From an uncultured Peptostreptococcaceae bacterium (GTDB lineage: Bacteria; Bacillota; Clostridia; Peptostreptococcales; Anaerovoracaceae), in assembly GCA_905235115.1 (NCBI GenBank), contig CAJOKT010000020.1, positions 1 to 35,329 on the forward strand: a DNA stretch of 35,329 bases, written 5' to 3'. A program made the position numbers and the translations under genes. This document shows positions 32,479 through 35,329 of the stretch, in pieces (the stretch's first letter is position 1; each line of letters begins with the position of its first letter). The notes beneath the pieces were generated by a model that was not told the DNA's origin, did no database searches, and saw only the letters and a list, made by a program, of their open reading frames with translations.

Positions 32479-33276
32479 ATGACAGTCGTAAAGAATCCAA
32501 TAGAAGTTATGAAGAGGACGGAGATCAAATACGTGCTTGATCCCTCCCAGACAAAATATATAAGGGACGCCATCGAAGAGCACATGAAGCCCGACGAGTA
32601 CGGCCTTACACAGATCGCGTCACTGTACTACGACACACCGGACAAGAGGCTCATCGCGAACTCAATCGAGAAGCCCCCCTTCAAGGAAAAGATCAGGGTC
32701 AGGTCCTACGGCCTGGCCACAGAGGACAGCCCGGTCTTCCTTGAGATCAAGCGCAAAGCCAAAGGTGAGGTGTACAAGAGACGCATATCCACCGATATCT
32801 CCGGAGCAGAACGGTTTTTCGCGGGAGGAAGTGTCCTGGACGGCACTGAAACAACCAACGGAAAAAATTGCGGGAATCAAATCGCCCGCGAGCTGGAATA
32901 CTTCAGAGATTTCTATAAGAGCCTGAGCCCCGCCTGCCTGATCATCTACGACCGGATCGCATACTTCCAGCCGGGCGGTGATCTGAGGATAACCCTGGAC
33001 TTCGACCCCAGGTACAGAGATCACGACCTGAACCTCTCCACATCGATGGAGGGCGAGAGTCTGCTTCCCAACGGATCCTGCGTCATGGAAATCAAGGTCC
33101 AGCAGGCGATGCCGCTCTGGCTTTGCAGGATCCTTTCTGAAGGAAAGATCTACAAAACCAGCTTCTCCAAGTACGGAGAAGCCTACAAGAAAATGATGAA
33201 AAAGGCCGGAGGGACCGTAAATTTTACCGGCGCGGCGCAGGACCGCAGGGCCGCGGGACTGGGGCACGCCGCTTAG
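32479..33276 (+). CDS. VTC-domain protein, putative polyphosphate polymerase
   Basis: This 265-residue protein has a VTC domain (PF09359), the tunnel-shaped catalytic fold of yeast Vtc4 that makes polyphosphate from ATP. The tunnel residues are recognisable as alternating basic and acidic motifs: RTEIKYVLD at the start, SLYYDTPD, EKIRVRSYG, PVFLEIKRKAKGEVYKRRI, YDRIAYF, RITLDFD and CVMEIKVQQAMP, with the catalytic-type Lys and Glu in the last. It lacks the SPX domain of the eukaryotic proteins, as bacterial members do. AGGAGG lies upstream of the ATG. The DUF4956 membrane protein follows after 30 bases; this pairing is common in bacteria and suggests a membrane-linked polymer system. Confidence 0.9.
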   Translation: MTVVKNPIEVMKRTEIKYVLDPSQTKYIRDAIEEHMKPDEYGLTQIASLYYDTPDKRLIANSIEKPPFKEKIRVRSYGLATEDSPVFLEIKRKAKGEVYKRRISTDISGAERFFAGGSVLDGTETTNGKNCGNQIARELEYFRDFYKSLSPACLIIYDRIAYFQPGGDLRITLDFDPRYRDHDLNLSTSMEGESLLPNGSCVMEIKVQQAMPLWLCRILSEGKIYKTSFSKYGEAYKKMMKKAGGTVNFTGAAQDRRAAGLGHAA

Positions 33277-33306
33277 CATAGATATAAGAAAAGGATGGGT
33301 AAAACG

Positions 33307-33975
33307 ATGTTCGATACTATATATACTTCAACACTTACAGCACAGGCGTTTTTCATGATGGCGGGAGTATCCCTTCTTTCGGGACTGCTGTTCTCATGGC
33401 TCATGTCGTTTCGGGTAAGGTCCACCAAAAGATTTTTCCTTGTAACCGCGATCATGCCGTTTGCCATCGCAACGGTAATAACCTTCGTATCCGGCTCCAT
33501 CGGCGCAGGCATAGCCATGGGCGGCACCTTCAGCCTGATCAGATTCAGGTCTGCCCAGGGGTCCGCAGATGAGCTTGCGGCCATCCTGATCGCCATGAGT
33601 TCCGGCATCGCATTCGGCATGGGCTACCTGGCCTACGGCGTGATCATCCTGCTGGGACTGGCCGCGGTGTTCAACCTGATCTCCGCCCTTCCCATATTCG
33701 AGCACGGAGGCGCCGAAGAACGCCTCCTGAAGATCACGATCCCGGAGTCTCTGGATTACGTCACGGTCTTCGATGATGTGTTCGATCGGTATCTGACCTG
33801 CCACGAGCCTGACGGAGTCAAGACCACGGCCATGGGCTCCATGTTCAAGCTCTCCTTCAGGGTCAAAATGAAGGACTCCTCTCAGGAGAAGAGATTCATC
33901 GACGAGCTGAGGGAAAGAAACGGCAACCTGGAGGTGGCCCTGCTCCCCTACTACGAAAAACAGATACAGTTATAA
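33307..33975 (+). CDS. DUF4956 membrane protein
   Basis: This 222-residue protein has about four membrane segments in the N-terminal 130 residues (starting AFFMMAGVSLLSGLLFSW) and a cytoplasmic C-terminal domain of about 90 residues (LLKITIPESLDYVTVFDDVF onward). Between TM2 and TM3 lies the conserved GGTFSLIRFRSAQGSADELA loop of DUF4956 (PF16316). The function is unknown; it is habitually encoded beside VTC-domain proteins and may be a transport or anchoring partner for polyphosphate synthesis. ATG 33307 is preferred over ATG 33295, since AAAGGA fits the former and overlaps the latter. Confidence 0.88.
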   Translation: MFDTIYTSTLTAQAFFMMAGVSLLSGLLFSWLMSFRVRSTKRFFLVTAIMPFAIATVITFVSGSIGAGIAMGGTFSLIRFRSAQGSADELAAILIAMSSGIAFGMGYLAYGVIILLGLAAVFNLISALPIFEHGGAEERLLKITIPESLDYVTVFDDVFDRYLTCHEPDGVKTTAMGSMFKLSFRVKMKDSSQEKRFIDELRERNGNLEVALLPYYEKQIQL

Positions 33976-34136
33976 TAATGCCCACCCTGGCGGTCCCGAG
34001 ACGCCCTGTGCGCCCGGGGCCGCTTTTACTTGGGGGTATTATAATTTTCCCGGGGCTGCGGGGGTCGGGGAAGATCGCAGCGGTCAGATGTTTTGCGTCC
34101 CTGCCATGCAAAAAATCCGCCCCCGGCGGCTTTAGC

Positions 34137-34153
34137 CGTGGTATAATGTATCC
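34137..34153 (+). promoter_or_regulatory. Extended -10 promoter adjoining the plsC start
   Basis: GTGGTATAAT contains an extended -10 box (TGGTATAAT) ending at 34147, six bases before the ATG at 34154. No -35 box and no Shine-Dalgarno are visible, which is the arrangement of a leaderless mRNA. The stretch 33976-34136 holds only GC-rich sequence with short stems. Confidence 0.6.
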
Positions 34154-34873
34154 ATGAAATCATTAAAGACCATTGGAGCCCTTGGAAAGGTAGCCGGCAC
34201 CGTGCTTGAGGGGGGCAAGTACGCAAAGACCCTGGAGTGCCTGAGGGAAGAAGGAAAAACGGAAGATGAAATAGCTTTCATCTACGAACTGGAGCAGTAT
34301 TGGAGCGGGGAGGTCCTTGACAGGTTCGGCTGGAAAGCGGAAGTGGAAGGAGCGGAGAACCTGCCCGGATCGGGACCGGTGGTGGTGATATCCAATCACC
34401 AGAGCTACGTGGACATTCCCGCGATCATGAACGTCATGCCTTTTCAGGTGGGGTTCGTGGCAAAGGCCGAACTGGGCAAGATCCCGGTGTTCAGCAAGTG
34501 GATCACAAGGACCAGGGGCCTGCTCATAGATCGCGGAGATGCCAGGTCGTCCCTGAAGACCATCTCGGAAGGGGCGGAGTTGGTGAAGCAGGGGTTTTCC
34601 ATGTGCATATTCCCGGAAGGGACCAGAAGCCGCGGCCCCGTGCCCGGCGAATTCAAAGCCGGAAGCCTGAAGTTGGCAACCAAGGCCAGGTGCCCGGTGC
34701 TGCCTGTTACCATATCCGGCACCTACAGGCTCTACGAGGAGACCGGAAACATCAGGGAGAACCAATCCTTCAGAGTTGTGATCCACCCGGTGATGGAAAC
34801 TGCGGGACTGAGCCGAAAGGAACTGGCGGAGCTTCCCAAAAAGGTGGAAGAAATCATAATATCAGAGCTGTAG
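34154..34873 (+). CDS. plsC: 1-acyl-sn-glycerol-3-phosphate acyltransferase (PlsC family)
   Basis: This 239-residue acyltransferase makes phosphatidic acid from lysophosphatidic acid at the inner membrane face. The catalytic HX4D motif is NHQSYVD (H82, D87). Block II is RGLLIDRGD, block III is FPEGTRSRG, and block IV is LPVTISGTYRL. The N-terminal 60 residues are more polar than usual and lack a clear TM, apart from a weak hydrophobic stretch. The start seems leaderless: a TATAAT ends six bases before the ATG. No partner gene is adjacent. About 90 bases after the stop the second repeat element begins with hairpin H3, which probably terminates this transcript. Confidence 0.92.
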   Translation: MKSLKTIGALGKVAGTVLEGGKYAKTLECLREEGKTEDEIAFIYELEQYWSGEVLDRFGWKAEVEGAENLPGSGPVVVISNHQSYVDIPAIMNVMPFQVGFVAKAELGKIPVFSKWITRTRGLLIDRGDARSSLKTISEGAELVKQGFSMCIFPEGTRSRGPVPGEFKAGSLKLATKARCPVLPVTISGTYRLYEETGNIRENQSFRVVIHPVMETAGLSRKELAELPKKVEEIIISEL

Positions 34874-34966
34874 AGATCCCGGTCGGACCCGGTGGCCGTG
34901 TACGCACGGCAGGTGGATCCAACCACGCAAGAGCCTGATCGGAACCGGCATCCTCTGCAATGAAAT

Positions 34967-35020
34967 GAGGGCGCCCCAAAAGGTCATGAATTTTGACCTT
35001 GAGAGGCGCCCTCTCTTTTT
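34967..35020 (+). terminator. Hairpin H3: terminator opening the right repeat element
   Basis: The outer stem GAGGGCGCC / GGCGCCCTC and inner stem AAGGTCA / TGACCTT are followed by TCTTTTT. It is the homologue of H1 (same strand) and H2 (opposite strand), and the likely terminator of plsC. Confidence 0.85.
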
Positions 35021-35128
35021 AATAGTCAGAGTGAAATTCTTTTCTATGCAGCAGGTTCTCCTGCTCCGGTACGCCTTATTCTTTAAAAAATGTTTCAGGA
35101 CGTACGGCCCAGTCAAGTCCCAATTCCG
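35021..35128 (+). repeat. Leader of the 52-bp array, right copy
   Basis: A second copy of the leader at 7523-7630, with the same block order and spacing, and the same 108-base length by these boundaries. The differences are scattered substitutions and small indels. Confidence 0.85.
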
Positions 35129-35329
35129 CCCTGCCTGTAGAAAAAAAACAGCGTTCAGGCAGGGCAGAAAGCCAAGTCCGCCCTGCCTGTGAGAAAAAAT
35201 CAGCGTTCAGGCAGGGCAGAAAGCCAAGTCCGCCCTGCCTGTGAGAAAAAATCAGCGTTCAGGCAGGGTCAAACCCCAACTTCGCCCTGCCTGTAGAAAA
35301 AAATCGGCTCTCAGGCAGGGTCAAACCCC
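35129..35329 (+). repeat. Second array of 52-bp palindromic repeats (runs off the window)
   Basis: Units start at 35129, 35181, 35233 and 35285, again an exact 52-bp period. The stems CCCTGCCTG / CAGGCAGGG are identical to those of the left array. The linkers differ (CAGAAAGCCAAGTCCG type) and the centres carry GCGTT. The last unit is cut by the window end, so the array is longer than seen. Confidence 0.93.

Overview
The window looks like a chromosomal segment of a Gram-positive anaerobe, most likely a clostridial Firmicute of moderately high GC. The pointers are the RsbW/SigB-type pair, CIRCE operators, SBP lipoproteins with a lipobox, strong AGGAGG ribosome sites, a DtxR/MntR-type regulator, a VTC/DUF4956 pair, and BMP-type nucleoside and Opp-type peptide ABC systems. 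I cannot name the species. No phage, IS or tRNA gene is visible.

Layout. 1-3.7 kb: 3' part of gyrA, a degenerate anti-sigma-like ATPase, a SigB-family sigma factor and trpS, ending at a terminator. 3.8-5.3 kb, minus strand: a vWA protein and an HTH protein. 5.4-6.3 kb: a metal-dependent repressor, its divergent promoters and operator, and an orphan leader RNA resembling a cobalamin riboswitch. 6.3-7.4 kb: glutathione peroxidase and an HD-domain protein. 7.4-8.3 kb: a gene-free array of eleven 52-bp palindromic repeats flanked by related hairpins. 8.35-9.7 kb, minus: a short-chain fatty acid transporter. 10-17 kb: a purine salvage block (xpt, four-gene nucleoside ABC transporter, a 49-aa protein, a second phosphoribosyltransferase). 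17-21.7 kb: FAD oxidoreductase, rarA, eno, a small monooxygenase-like protein. 21.7-27.6 kb, minus: oppBCDF plus an OppA-type binding protein. 27.9-32.3 kb: hsp20 and clpB, each behind a CIRCE operator, with a hypothetical gene and a decayed cell-wall-binding gene between them. 32.4-34.9 kb: polyphosphate-polymerase-like VTC protein, DUF4956 membrane protein, plsC. 34.97 kb to the end: a second copy of the hairpin, leader and 52-bp array, running off the window.

The two strongest observations are these. First, the Opp binding protein is circularly permuted: the half that is normally C-terminal directly follows the signal peptide, and the normal N-terminal half ends the protein. Second, two copies of a non-coding element (terminator-like hairpin, about 110-bp leader, then an exact 52-bp-period palindromic array) lie 27 kb apart, with strictly conserved stems and compensatory changes in the hairpin. 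Also notable are an anti-sigma factor that has lost ATP-binding residues, two heat-shock promoters whose -35 box sits inside the CIRCE operator, and an over-represented intergenic TTTTTTGCGC motif.
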